NCBI RefSeq assembly: GCF_017876795.1
Contig: NZ_JAGIOR010000001.1
Coordinates: 4,862,501 to 4,926,500 of the forward strand
Source of the DNA: Rhizobium leguminosarum
GTDB lineage: Bacteria > Pseudomonadota > Alphaproteobacteria > Rhizobiales > Rhizobiaceae
Length of the DNA: 64,000 bases
Reading direction: 5' to 3'
Shown one piece after another: positions 28,521 to 37,593 of this stretch. A model generated the notes under the pieces. The model was not told the origin of the DNA and ran no database searches. It saw only the letters and a program-made list of their open reading frames with translations. Position numbers and translations under genes: made by a program. How positions within the stretch are numbered: position 1 is the stretch's first letter; each line of letters starts with the position of its first letter.

Positions 28521-28551
28521 GATTACAGCGCATCTTTCAGATGCTGTAATC
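28521..28551. terminator. Hairpin between convergent kinase and receiver genes
   Basis: GATTACAG (28521-28528) pairs with CTGTAATC (28544-28551), with an inner CATCT/AGATG extension around a TTC loop. It covers the 3' ends of both convergent genes. No T-run follows, so the role as bidirectional terminator is tentative. Confidence 0.4.
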
Positions 28552-28974
28552 GTCCTTCCAGAAATCCGGGACGTCGTAGGTCACATATTCGCGGATGATG
28601 TGCTGCAGCGTCTGGGCATCGATTTCATCCTTGCCGATGCGGAAATCGACGCCGTAATTCGGGAATTCCTGGAAATAGCCGCCCGATATATCGGTCGAGA
28701 CGACGCCGATCGGGCCGGTGTAACCGATGCCGCGCAGTTCCGGCACCGTCTCACGGAAATCGGCGTTCGGCAGAAGGCGGTTGTCGAGCAGGATGAGATC
28801 GAAACGCGCCAAGCGGATCTTTTCCAGCGCGTCACCGATCGATGGCGAATATTCAACCGCGACAGCCGGCTCAGAGAGATCGGCGATCTTCTTCTTGAGC
28901 GCACGAAATTCGATGAATTCGTCGTCGACAAAGAGAACCTTTACGGCGTTCCTTCGGCCCGTTTCGGTGGTCAT
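28537..28974 (-). CDS. Single-domain response regulator
   Basis: A 145-residue receiver: acidic pair in LFVDDEF, phospho-acceptor D64 (LILLDNRLLP), Thr-like VVSTD and Lys in RIGKDE. The C-terminus extends about 20 residues beyond a minimal receiver (REYVTYDVPDFWKDDYSI). There is no output domain, so it works in a phosphorelay or by protein contact. It lies 30 bp downstream of the LuxR-type gene, on the same strand, which suggests a joint transcript. Confidence 0.85.
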   Translation of the reverse strand: MTTETGRRNAVKVLFVDDEFIEFRALKKKIADLSEPAVAVEYSPSIGDALEKIRLARFDLILLDNRLLPNADFRETVPELRGIGYTGPIGVVSTDISGGYFQEFPNYGVDFRIGKDEIDAQTLQHIIREYVTYDVPDFWKDDYSI

Positions 28975-29004
28975 CGTCTCATTTCCCCAATCCCGAAACC
29001 AACG

Positions 29005-29715
29005 TCACGAAACCAAACCATTCCTCAAGGCGATCGCCACCATGTGAACGCGGTTGACAGCGTCAAGTTTGCGCGCGGCTGCGGTGATGTGCGAATTGAC
29101 CGTATGTTCGGAAAGACCGAGAATGATGGCGATCTCAGCCGACGTCTTGCCTTCGCTCGTCCATTTGACAATTTCCTGCTCGCGCTGGGTCAGCCGTCCG
29201 GACATTTCCTGCGTCAAGATTTCCTCATAAAGCTTGTCGAAAATGCGCATGGCGTCGAGCAGCATATCGGCGACCTCGCTCTGATCCGGCTCCTGACGCT
29301 CGCCGCTGAGCACTAGGCAGTAGCGCCGCCCTTCCGGCGTGAACAGCGGGATGAACAAAAAGACGCCACTCAGGAACTCGTTGAAAACGAGATCGGACCG
29401 ATAGTCTTCCGGCTGTGTGCTCCTGCCATGAACCGGTGTTGCCAGAAACTGGGCGGACTTTGCCCGGACGGTCCCCAGCGCTTCCTTCAACGTCGTGATG
29501 AAAAGGCCGACACGCCGCTCGGCGACATTGGTGATGACGACATCGCGTTCAGCGAAAGGGGCCGAAGCCTCGGAGATGCGGGCCAGCGCGAAATGATCGA
29601 AGTTATAGTGCTGCGCAGCCGACTTCAGCAGCCGGAAAAAATCGGTGCGGTTGATCGCCCGGCTCAGCTCCGGTCCGGCGTGAAAGGGAATTGCCGGGGC
29701 ATTATTCATTCCCAC
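29005..29715 (-). CDS. LuxR-family regulator with autoinducer-type sensor domain
   Basis: A 236-residue regulator with an N-terminal domain (about 20-165) of the VisN/VisR or LuxR ligand-binding type and a C-terminal helix-turn-helix (LTQREQEIVKWTSEGKTSAEI, then LGLSEHTVNSHITAAARKL). No LuxI-type synthase is in the window, so it is a LuxR solo or a ligand-independent regulator. It is followed by the receiver gene on the same strand. An in-frame ATG two codons later is an equally possible start. Confidence 0.82.
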   Translation of the reverse strand: MGMNNAPAIPFHAGPELSRAINRTDFFRLLKSAAQHYNFDHFALARISEASAPFAERDVVITNVAERRVGLFITTLKEALGTVRAKSAQFLATPVHGRSTQPEDYRSDLVFNEFLSGVFLFIPLFTPEGRRYCLVLSGERQEPDQSEVADMLLDAMRIFDKLYEEILTQEMSGRLTQREQEIVKWTSEGKTSAEIAIILGLSEHTVNSHITAAARKLDAVNRVHMVAIALRNGLVS

Positions 29716-30188
29716 TCTTCCTCTCCTCCCGCCAATGCCTCCAATCCCGAAATCTTGGGATATACGTCTTTAACGCGAAGAGCTACAAAAATTGCGAGAC
29801 GGTTGATGACGAATATCGAAAACGGGGACTTTCGATATCTAAGGCGGAAATCATCAAGTATCTCAACTACAAGTGATGCACGGGCAGATTTTACTGAGGG
29901 CAGTAGTTCTTACCTGGGTATCGTATTCTTCCTGCATTCAACATCCATGAATGCGAGAAGGCAGTGCCAGACGTAAGCGCGAGAGAGCCGACAGGCCCAT
30001 TCAGCTAAGGGGTTGGCTGATGTTCGTGGCGGCGAACGCGGGTTGATCGGTTCTCTCAACGCTTATTGTGCGTACCATTTCCTTCACGTCGGTTGCATCT
30101 TGTGATGCGTCCTCGACCTTGTCAATTGTGGTTTGTCATATGACTTGGACAAAGAATGGAGTATGGGTTACCGGGCTTTCGCCGTTTC
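29716..30188. other. Spacer with AT-rich segment and hairpin
   Basis: 473 bp without a convincing gene. The segment at about 29760-29880 is markedly AT-rich. It contains a perfect inverted repeat ATATCGAAA (29813-29821) / TTTCGATAT (29830-29838) around ACGGGGAC, about 100 bp upstream of the LuxR-type gene, and could be an operator. A 61-codon frame across this area (29691-29876) has no ribosome site and no family likeness. Confidence 0.4.
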
Positions 30189-30566
30189 CTACATCTCGAG
30201 ATTGAGAAGAATCCTGGCGAGGTCAAGCGGCTTTTCCAGATAGACATCGGCGCCGGCCTTAAGTGAGCGCGCGCGGTCCTCGGCAGCATCCGATCCGCTG
30301 CAGACGGCAAGCCGCATCGCTTTGAAACGATCGTCTCGACGCAGCCTGCTCACCAAGGCAATGCCGCTGTCGAGCGGCATATAGAGATCGGCGACCAGCA
30401 GCTCCGGTAGGGCCCAGCCTTCCGCCGCGCGCTGTTCCAGCGCCGCCAGCGCCGTCTCGGCGGTCGAGAAACAGAATAGATCAACCTCTATCTGCTGCTT
30501 CCTGCGGATATAGTCGAGATAGAAGAGATCATCCCTGCTGTCGTCGACGTAAATTATGGTAGGCAT
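30189..30566 (-). CDS. Single-domain response regulator
   Basis: A 125-residue receiver beginning MPTIIYVDDSRDDLFYL, with phospho-acceptor D60 (LLVADLYMP), Ser (AVCSGSD) and Lys in VYLEKPL. The extra acidic residues after the DD pair (SRDD) are typical of Rcp1-like receivers that partner phytochrome-type kinases. It is transcribed leftward, divergent from the PAS kinase gene 195 bp away, and could share its promoter region. Confidence 0.86.
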   Translation of the reverse strand: MPTIIYVDDSRDDLFYLDYIRRKQQIEVDLFCFSTAETALAALEQRAAEGWALPELLVADLYMPLDSGIALVSRLRRDDRFKAMRLAVCSGSDAAEDRARSLKAGADVYLEKPLDLARILLNLEM

Positions 30567-30760
30567 TCAGCACCGTGATTTGGATATTGTTCGAATGAAC
30601 TTCGCTGTCCCTCAACGTCACGATATCTCGATTTCACGAAAATTCGATCCATCTTATCGAAAAATCATTTCGCAAAAAGCGTAGCACCGCCCTCCCCTGG
30701 CTATTGAGTATTCCTCGATTTCGGAAAAAATGGCCGCGCGAACCGAGGAGGACACGACGG

Positions 30761-32902
30761 GTGCAGGATAAGGGCAACGTGGACCTGCAGGACCAGCGGA
30801 GGCGGTGGCGCTACCGTGGCTTCGCGATTGCGGTTGGCTGCCTGATGTTCCTTCTCGGAATGAGCGCTGTTGCCGGCTGGCTGTTGCAGATCACGGTGAT
30901 CATTTCGCTCGTTCCCGGCTTTCCATCGATGGCCTTCAACACCGCGCTCTGCTTCGTGCTGTCCGGCGTGGGACTTGCCACCTCGACGCTGGCTGCCCGT
31001 CGTTTTCGGGTCGCGGCAACGATCATGGCAGGGTCTGCGGCGGCAATCGCCGCGGCCCGGCTCGTAGAAATCGCGACGGTCGGCCGGACCTTCCACAATG
31101 TCGACCTGCTGATCACCCGCTTCGTCATCCCGCCCGATTTCATCGCGCAGGTCGGCGGCGGCATGGGGCCAAACACGGCGCTGGTCTTCCTGATCGCCAA
31201 TCTTTCGCTGCTGCTCTCTCTCCACGCGGTGAGGAAAAGCCAAGTGGTGCAGGAGCTGACGAGCTACGTCGTCATCACCCTCGGTATGATCGCGCTGGCC
31301 AGCTATGTCACCGATGCCGAACAGGGTTACCGCTGGGGGCCTTACGCGGCGATGGCGGTGCATACGGCGCTCGGCACCGTGATCTTCGGCTCGGGGCTTC
31401 TCGCCCGCTCCTGGTGGTTGCAACCGGCAAATCGAGCGCAGATCCCGCTCTGGATCCCGGCTGCGGTTTGCTTCACCGGCCTTCTCGTCGATCTTTATAC
31501 ACCGCTCGGTGTTGCGAACGGCATTCTCTATGTGCCGCTGGTGCTGACGGCGCTCTGGTTCGGCAACCGAAACGCGCCGCTTTTCTTCGCCTTTGCCTGC
31601 ACCGTGCTGCTGATGCTCGGCTTTTTCGCCGTCAAGCACGACGAGGCAGCATTCTGGCAGGAGATCGCCAACCGCACGATCACGGCCGCGACGCTCTGGC
31701 TGATCGCGATCCTCGTCTTTTATTTCATGCGCAACAATCACAACCTCGAAACCGAGCGCGTCCGTTTCGGCGCGCTGGTGCGCGGCACGCCTGATGCCGT
31801 CATCGTCATCGATGAGAGTGGAACGATCCGGAGCTTCAACCCGGCGGCTGAAAGCATGTTCGGTTACTCCCCGCAGGAGACGATCGGCCGGAATATCAAG
31901 ATGCTGATGCCCGAACCCTACCATTCCGAGCATGACGGCTATCTCGCCCATTACCGGCGGACCGGCGAGGAGCGCATCATCGGCAAGACGCGCATGGTTT
32001 CTGGACGACGCAACAGCGGCATCGTCTTTCCGATCGATGTTTCCATCAGCGCCGTCGCCACCGGCGGTACGAAGATCTTCGTCGGTATCGTGCGCGACAT
32101 CAGCGAGCGCGCGCGGCAGGAAGAGCGAATAAAAACGACGCTTGCCCAGCTCGAGGCCTATACGGCCGAACTCGAGCGCAGCAACCACGACCTCGACGAA
32201 TTCGCCTATATTGCCTCGCATGATCTCAAGGAACCGCTGCGCGGCCTGCACAACCACTCCCGGTTCCTCCTGGAGGATTATGAAGACAAGCTCGACGTCG
32301 ACGGCGTGCGCCGACTGAACCGGTTGGTGCGCCTCAGCCAGCGCATGGAGAAACTCGTCAACGACTTGCTCTATTTCTCACGGCTCGGACGGCAGCAGCT
32401 GGCGGTCAAACGCACTGATATCAGCCTGATCGTCAAGGATGTCGTCGCGACGATGGAACTTCTGCTGGAGGAGCGGCATGCCAAGGTCATCATCGACGGC
32501 CAGTTGCCGGACGTGGTGTGCGACGCGCCGCGGTTGACGGAGGTGTTCCGCAATCTCATCACCAATGCGATCAAATATAATGACAAGTCGGCACCGCTCG
32601 TTTCGATCGGCTATCTCGATCGGTTCGTTGGCGAGGACGGCACAGTTGCCCGCAACGTTTTTTTCGTCAGGGATAACGGCAAGGGCATACCCCAGGAATT
32701 CCATGAGGACATTTTCCGCATTTTCAAACGGCTGGAAAAATCGCAGGATTCCGACGACGGCACCGGAGCAGGCCTCACCTTCGTTCGCAAGATCATCGCA
32801 CGACACAATGGCGATATCTGGCTGGAATCCGAAGTCGGCGCCGGCACGACATTCTATTTTACTCTGGGAAAAAAGCGCGAGGGGCAGAATGCAGCAGCGT
32901 GA
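30761..32902 (+). CDS. Membrane sensor histidine kinase with PAS domain
   Basis: A 713-residue kinase. About eight or nine membrane segments fill residues 20-325 as a MASE-like integral sensor. A PAS domain follows (about 340-455: VRGTPDAVIVIDESGTIRSF, FGYSPQETIGRNIKMLMPEP, the FixL-like PAS type), then a coiled linker, HisKA with SHDLKEPLRGLHNHSRFLL, and the ATPase domain (DNGKGIPQEF, GTGAGLTFV). I chose GTG 30761 with GAGGAGGA upstream; a TTG at 30704 is in frame but has no ribosome site. The 3' end overlaps the next receiver gene by 14 bp. Confidence 0.88.
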   Translation: MQDKGNVDLQDQRRRWRYRGFAIAVGCLMFLLGMSAVAGWLLQITVIISLVPGFPSMAFNTALCFVLSGVGLATSTLAARRFRVAATIMAGSAAAIAAARLVEIATVGRTFHNVDLLITRFVIPPDFIAQVGGGMGPNTALVFLIANLSLLLSLHAVRKSQVVQELTSYVVITLGMIALASYVTDAEQGYRWGPYAAMAVHTALGTVIFGSGLLARSWWLQPANRAQIPLWIPAAVCFTGLLVDLYTPLGVANGILYVPLVLTALWFGNRNAPLFFAFACTVLLMLGFFAVKHDEAAFWQEIANRTITAATLWLIAILVFYFMRNNHNLETERVRFGALVRGTPDAVIVIDESGTIRSFNPAAESMFGYSPQETIGRNIKMLMPEPYHSEHDGYLAHYRRTGEERIIGKTRMVSGRRNSGIVFPIDVSISAVATGGTKIFVGIVRDISERARQEERIKTTLAQLEAYTAELERSNHDLDEFAYIASHDLKEPLRGLHNHSRFLLEDYEDKLDVDGVRRLNRLVRLSQRMEKLVNDLLYFSRLGRQQLAVKRTDISLIVKDVVATMELLLEERHAKVIIDGQLPDVVCDAPRLTEVFRNLITNAIKYNDKSAPLVSIGYLDRFVGEDGTVARNVFFVRDNGKGIPQEFHEDIFRIFKRLEKSQDSDDGTGAGLTFVRKIIARHNGDIWLESEVGAGTTFYFTLGKKREGQNAAA

Positions 32903-33314
32903 CACACAACCCATCCTGATCGTCGAAGACAGCGAAGACGATTTCGAAGCGACGATGCGCGCCTTCAAACGCACCAACCTGCGCAACTCGATCCGCTGGG
33001 CGGCCTCCGGCCAGGAAGCGCTCGACATGCTCGGCGCGATGGTGCCGAAACCGGGGCTGATCCTGCTCGATCTCAACATGCCGGGGCTTGACGGCCGCAA
33101 GACGCTGGAGGCGATCAAGTCGAACGCCAGCTGGCGCAAGATCCCGGTGGTGATCCTCACCACCTCCGACGACGAACGTGATATCGAAGGCTGCTATGCG
33201 CTCGGCGCCAATACCTATGTGCAGAAGCCGGTCGATCTCGACGGGCTCTTCGGGGCGGTCCAGCGGCTGAAGGAATACTGGTTCGAAATCGCCATCCTGC
33301 CGCTCGAGGACTGA
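32889..33314 (+). CDS. Rcp1-like response regulator
   Basis: A 141-residue receiver (ILIVEDSEDDFEATMRAFKR; phospho-acceptor D61 in LILLDLNMPGLDG; TTSD; YVQKPV) of the Rcp1/phytochrome-partner type. The ATG lies inside the 3' end of the PAS kinase gene, an overlap of 14 bp, so it is translationally coupled and probably the direct partner of that kinase. No output domain. Confidence 0.9.
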   Translation: MQQRDTQPILIVEDSEDDFEATMRAFKRTNLRNSIRWAASGQEALDMLGAMVPKPGLILLDLNMPGLDGRKTLEAIKSNASWRKIPVVILTTSDDERDIEGCYALGANTYVQKPVDLDGLFGAVQRLKEYWFEIAILPLED

Positions 33315-33318
33315 CAGA

Positions 33319-34914
33319 TTGGCCGAAGACTGCAGCATTCTCATCATCGACGACAGCATTGACGATCGCGAGGTCTATCGCCGCATATTGGGCCGCGTCT
33401 CCAGCACGGCCTATTCCGTCCTGGAGGCGGAAACGGGTGAGGAGGGCCTTGCGCTGAACGGCCGGAAACGGCCGAACTGCATCCTGCTCGACTATTCGCT
33501 GCCGGGGCGCAACGGGCTCGGTGTTCTTGCCGATATCCTGGAGAACGATCCCGCCGCCAACGTCATCATGCTGACCGGCCAGGGCAACGAAACCGTTGCC
33601 GTCGAGGTAATGAAGAGCGGCGCGCGCGACTATCTGACGAAGGATTCGCTGTCGCCCGAAACACTGCATCGCTGCATCCAGAACGCCATCATGCATGGCA
33701 TGCTGGAAGCACGGCTGGAGCAGAAGCGGCAATCGCTTGAGATCTTCACGCGCGCCATGGCCCATGATCTGAAGGAGCCGCTCCGGACGATCAAATCCTT
33801 CAGCCGCATCCTGCACGGTTCTGCAGTGCTTCCGGCTGAAGACCGGGAACTGCTCGATTACGTGCTCAGCGCCGCCGACCATATGGAAGATCTGATCGTC
33901 AAGGTGTCGGGTTTCACCAGGCTCGAGGCCTCCGGCGGGCCGGTGCTGACGCCAGTCTCACTCTCCGATGTGCTCGATCAGGTGGAGGACAATCTGCGCC
34001 AGCAGACCGAAAGCCGCGGCGCCCTCATCATCCGCGGGGCGCTACCGGAGGTCATGGGCGATGCGACGCTGCTGACCCAGCTGCTGCAGAATCTCGTGTC
34101 GAATGCCATCCGCTACTGCGAGCAGGAGGTTCCGGAGGTCACGATCTCGGGCGAAACGCATGGCGATTTCTGCCGCCTCACCGTGCGTGACAACGGGCCC
34201 GGCATCGATCCTCTGCATCGCGAACTGATCTTCCAGCCCTTCAAGCGCCTCGTCGGCCGCGGCATCGAGGGCACCGGGCTCGGCCTTGCCATCTGCCGCC
34301 GCATCGCGCAACTGCATGGCGGTTCGATCTGGTGCGAAGCGGAGAATGGGCCAGGCGCCACCTTCATTCTCGACGTGCCGCTCGCCGAGGCGAGGCCCGC
34401 GCCGCCCGCTGCATCGGCCATCCCGCACAGCGGGAAGCCGGCGGAGCAGCCAGGCGAAGGTTCGGGCAGGCTCGCCGAAGTGCTGTTGGTGGAGGACAGC
34501 CCAGCCGACATACAGCTTCTGAAGATCAAGCTGATGCGGCGGGAGAAGGTGGATTTCCACCTGCATGTCGCCACCAACGGACGCGAAGCGATGCGGCTGC
34601 TCGAAGAACGCGCCGGTATCGCCGATGTGCCGCAAATCGACCTGATGCTGCTCGACATCAACATGCCGATCATGGATGGCTTCGAGGTGCTGCGTGCGCT
34701 TTCCGCCGATATCCGTCTCAACCAGATTCCCGTCTGCATTCTCAGCACGTCAAGCGATGAGAGCGACAGGCAGCGGGCCAGAAATCTCGGCGCGCGCGCC
34801 TATATGGTCAAGCCGCCGACCCTGCAGCAACTCGAAGAGGCACTCGAAGATGTCGAACATTTGGAGTTGCTTCAGCGCGGCGATTCGCTTGCGCTTTGTG
34901 CGGAACAAAACTAA
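33319..34914 (+). CDS. Receiver-kinase-receiver hybrid protein
   Basis: A 531-residue cytoplasmic protein: N-terminal receiver (1-120; DD at 11-12, D58 in CILLDYSLPG), histidine kinase (H149 in MAHDLKEPLRTIKSF; N box LVSNAIRY; DNGPGIDP; GTGLGLAICRR), an Ala/Pro linker (about 355-385) and a second receiver (VLLVEDSPAD; LMLLDINMPIMDG; CILSTSSD; YMVKPP). It starts at TTG 33319, four bases after the preceding receiver gene, so three signalling genes form one operon. The N-terminal receiver probably gates kinase activity in a phosphorelay fed by the upstream kinase. Confidence 0.88.
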   Translation: MAEDCSILIIDDSIDDREVYRRILGRVSSTAYSVLEAETGEEGLALNGRKRPNCILLDYSLPGRNGLGVLADILENDPAANVIMLTGQGNETVAVEVMKSGARDYLTKDSLSPETLHRCIQNAIMHGMLEARLEQKRQSLEIFTRAMAHDLKEPLRTIKSFSRILHGSAVLPAEDRELLDYVLSAADHMEDLIVKVSGFTRLEASGGPVLTPVSLSDVLDQVEDNLRQQTESRGALIIRGALPEVMGDATLLTQLLQNLVSNAIRYCEQEVPEVTISGETHGDFCRLTVRDNGPGIDPLHRELIFQPFKRLVGRGIEGTGLGLAICRRIAQLHGGSIWCEAENGPGATFILDVPLAEARPAPPAASAIPHSGKPAEQPGEGSGRLAEVLLVEDSPADIQLLKIKLMRREKVDFHLHVATNGREAMRLLEERAGIADVPQIDLMLLDINMPIMDGFEVLRALSADIRLNQIPVCILSTSSDESDRQRARNLGARAYMVKPPTLQQLEEALEDVEHLELLQRGDSLALCAEQN

Positions 34915-34998
34915 GCGGTGGTCATTGGCAACGGTATGACCTTCGCAGCTCTCATACTCGCGCTCCTGGCGACACCGCTTCAATCAGGACTGCTCCAG

Positions 34999-36555
34999 AT
35001 GGTATCAGGCATACATCACGTGACGGCCGTCACCCGAAAGGTGCAGGCGAACGTGGACTTCTATGCAGGTTTTCTGGGCATGCGGCTCGTCAAGCAGACA
35101 GCCGGTTACGAGGATGTGACGCAACTTCATCTCATCTATGGCGATGCAGTGGGAACGCCGGGTTCCCTCCTCACCTTCCTCGTCTGGGAAGACGGCGCGC
35201 CCGGCCGGGCGGGTTTCGGCCAGATCAGCGAAGTCTCGCTGTCGATCGACCCCGCCAGCATCGGCTACTGGCTGACGCGGGCCATGAGCTTCGGCCTACG
35301 TTCGGAAGGGCCGGCCGATGAATTCGGCGAGCCTGTACTCAGGCTGAAGGACCCCGACAACATCATCCTCAAGCTCGCAGGTGCAAAGCACCTCACATCG
35401 CCGGCGGTCTGGGACGGCGCCTCGATCCCGGTCGAGCACGCCGTCCAGCGCGTGCGCGGCGCAACCATGCTGACGGAGAAGCCGACTGAGAGCCGCAGCT
35501 TCATCGAGAGCCATTTCGGTTACCGCTTCCTGGCCAATCGCGGCACGATCGACAGGCTGATCTCGCAATCCGGCGACGTCATCGACGTGCGCGACGCGCG
35601 CGGCTTCTGGTCCGGCGCGCCGGGCACCGGCACAGTCGATCACGTCGCCTTCCGCGCCGCGGACGAGGAGACGCTGGATTCCGTCCGCAAGGCACTCGAG
35701 GCGACCGACGCCTCGCCGACCAACATGCACGACCGCAAATATTTCCGCTCGCTTTATGCCCGCGAGCCCGGCGGCACGCTGATAGAACTGGCGACCGACA
35801 AGCCGGGCATGCTCGTTGACGAAGAGCAGGCCGCCCTTGGGACCAAGCTGTTCGCGCCGCCCGAAGCGATCACCAATCTCCACGACCTGAAGGTCATGCT
35901 GCCGCAATTTGCGATGCCCGGCCAACCGCGCATCAATTACCGCGAATTGCCATTCGTCCATCGCTTCTATACGCCGCCGGATCCCGACGGCAGCGTCTTC
36001 GTGCTGCTGCACGGCTCCGGCGGCAATGAGACGACACTGATGCCGCTGCTCAACAAGGCGGCCCCGCGTGCGACGCTGCTCGGCGTGCGCGGCCGCGCGA
36101 CGGAGGAAGGCTTTCCGCGCTGGTACAAGCGCCTTACCCCCTTCTCTTTCGATCAGAACGACATCAAGACCGAGGCGGAGGCCTTCGCGGCGTTTATCGA
36201 GGGTGCCGTCAAATCCTACGGGCTCGATCCTCAGAAAGTCGTCTATGTCGGCTATTCCAATGGCGCCAACCTGTTGAATTCGCTGCTCTACCTGCACCCG
36301 AACCTGGTTCACAAGGCGGTGCTGCTGCGCTCCATGCCGGTTCTCAGCGACTATCCGCATGCCGATCTCAAAGGCACCGACCTGCTCGTCATCAGCGGCA
36401 AGACCGATGCCTACGGCAAATATGCGAGCGAGCTGGAAGAGCGGCTGAAGAGTTCGGGCGCCACTGTCGATTCCGACGTCATTCCAGGCGGCCACGATCT
36501 CGGCGATGCCGACGTGCCGATCATCCAGAAATGGCTGCTGCAGGAAAATCGCTGA
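34999..36555 (+). CDS. VOC ring-cleaving dioxygenase fused to alpha/beta hydrolase
   Basis: A 518-residue two-part protein. Residues 1-310 are two VOC (glyoxalase) modules, as in the MhqO/MhqA ring-cleaving dioxygenases (MVSGIHHVTAVT, TVDHVAFRA, GGTLIELATD give the metal ligands His-His-Glu). Residues 330-518 are a dienelactone-hydrolase/carboxylesterase like MhqD, with LLHGSGGNE, nucleophile elbow GYSNG, and catalytic His in IPGGHDLG. In Bacillus these are separate proteins of quinone resistance. I start at ATG 34999; a frame open to 34918 adds 27 hydrophobic residues that look unlike the family. It lies 84 bp after the hybrid kinase. Confidence 0.85.
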   Translation: MVSGIHHVTAVTRKVQANVDFYAGFLGMRLVKQTAGYEDVTQLHLIYGDAVGTPGSLLTFLVWEDGAPGRAGFGQISEVSLSIDPASIGYWLTRAMSFGLRSEGPADEFGEPVLRLKDPDNIILKLAGAKHLTSPAVWDGASIPVEHAVQRVRGATMLTEKPTESRSFIESHFGYRFLANRGTIDRLISQSGDVIDVRDARGFWSGAPGTGTVDHVAFRAADEETLDSVRKALEATDASPTNMHDRKYFRSLYAREPGGTLIELATDKPGMLVDEEQAALGTKLFAPPEAITNLHDLKVMLPQFAMPGQPRINYRELPFVHRFYTPPDPDGSVFVLLHGSGGNETTLMPLLNKAAPRATLLGVRGRATEEGFPRWYKRLTPFSFDQNDIKTEAEAFAAFIEGAVKSYGLDPQKVVYVGYSNGANLLNSLLYLHPNLVHKAVLLRSMPVLSDYPHADLKGTDLLVISGKTDAYGKYASELEERLKSSGATVDSDVIPGGHDLGDADVPIIQKWLLQENR

Positions 36556-36574
36556 GCGTCGTTTCCGAAAACGG

Positions 36575-37480
36575 TTAAACCTGAACGCGAGAAGCGCGGG
36601 CAACCATGATGCCGGCGAGCACGACGGCGGCGCCGAGCGCCTGCATCGTCCCGATCGCCTCGTTCAGCAGCGCCCAGGCAAGGATTGCCGCGACGACCGG
36701 CTGCAGCAGCAGCGTCAAAGAGGAAAAGGCCGGCGGCAGATAGGCCAGCGCATAGGTGATCGCCACCTGTCCCCCGGCATGGCTGATAAAGGCGAGACCG
36801 AAGAGGATCGACCAGCCATAGACGCTTGCCGGCAGCATATGGCCCTCGTGAACGAGAGCAATCGGGAAGATGAAGACGGCAGCGGACGCCGTGCTCCACA
36901 GCATGATTCTGATCGTATCGAACCGGCTGCGCAGCCTGCCGATCGCCAGGATATAGCAGGCGTAGAAGAAGGCAGCGATCATCGCGATGCCATCGCCGCT
37001 GAGGTCGCCATTGCCGATGGCTGCCGGGCCGCCCTTCAGAACGACGACGCCTGCCAGCGCCAGGGCAAGCCCGAGCAGGAAAACGCCGCTGATCCTCGCC
37101 CCGAAAAACACGAAGGCGATCACCGTGACGAAGACCGGTGCGAGGTTGGCCAGCAGCGTCGCACTGGCAACTGAGGTCATGGTGAGCGAAAGGTGCCAGG
37201 CGGCGAGGTCGAGCGACAGCATGACGCCCGGAAGGATCAGCATGCCGTAATCGGAAAGGCTGTGTGGCTTCGGGCCCGCATCCTTTTTCATGAGCGAAAC
37301 GATGAAGATCGGGATCAGCGCCAGCGCCACCCGCCAGAAGGCCGTGGCCATCGGTCCGACCTCGGAAAGCCGGACGAAGATCGGCGAGCCGCCGATCGCC
37401 GCCCCGCCCAGAATGAGGGCGGCGAGGGCAAGGCGATTGGAAGGCGAGGCTTCGGAAAGGGTGGAGGCAGCCTGCGACAT
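36575..37480 (-). CDS. EamA/DMT-family transporter
   Basis: A 301-residue protein with ten membrane segments in two EamA repeats (about 20-150 and 165-295), typical of the drug/metabolite transporter family that exports small metabolites. The second repeat holds SHAGGQVAITYALAYLPPAFSSLTLLLQPVVAA, shown here only as its key stretch PPAFSSLTLLLQPV. No substrate can be named from sequence. It ends 19 bp from the convergent VOC-hydrolase gene and starts 114 bp after the FAD oxidoreductase gene, same direction. Confidence 0.85.
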   Translation of the reverse strand: MSQAASTLSEASPSNRLALAALILGGAAIGGSPIFVRLSEVGPMATAFWRVALALIPIFIVSLMKKDAGPKPHSLSDYGMLILPGVMLSLDLAAWHLSLTMTSVASATLLANLAPVFVTVIAFVFFGARISGVFLLGLALALAGVVVLKGGPAAIGNGDLSGDGIAMIAAFFYACYILAIGRLRSRFDTIRIMLWSTASAAVFIFPIALVHEGHMLPASVYGWSILFGLAFISHAGGQVAITYALAYLPPAFSSLTLLLQPVVAAILAWALLNEAIGTMQALGAAVVLAGIMVARASRVQV

Positions 37481-37593
37481 GATCTTGATGCTTCTTCTGA
37501 GCCACCCGGATACCAGGCGGCAGGATAATACCGCGAGGAACTATCAGAAGTCGGTTGTCGGCGACAGTCGAGGAGCGACAGATCGATCGAAAA

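Noticed and set aside
29691..29876. 61-codon rightward frame in the spacer upstream of the LuxR gene
   Set aside because: No Shine-Dalgarno, no recognisable fold, and it overlaps the inverted repeat; probably chance.
30701..32257. 518-codon leftward frame antisense to the PAS kinase
   Set aside because: Composition is that of an antisense frame; the kinase domains on the plus strand are complete.
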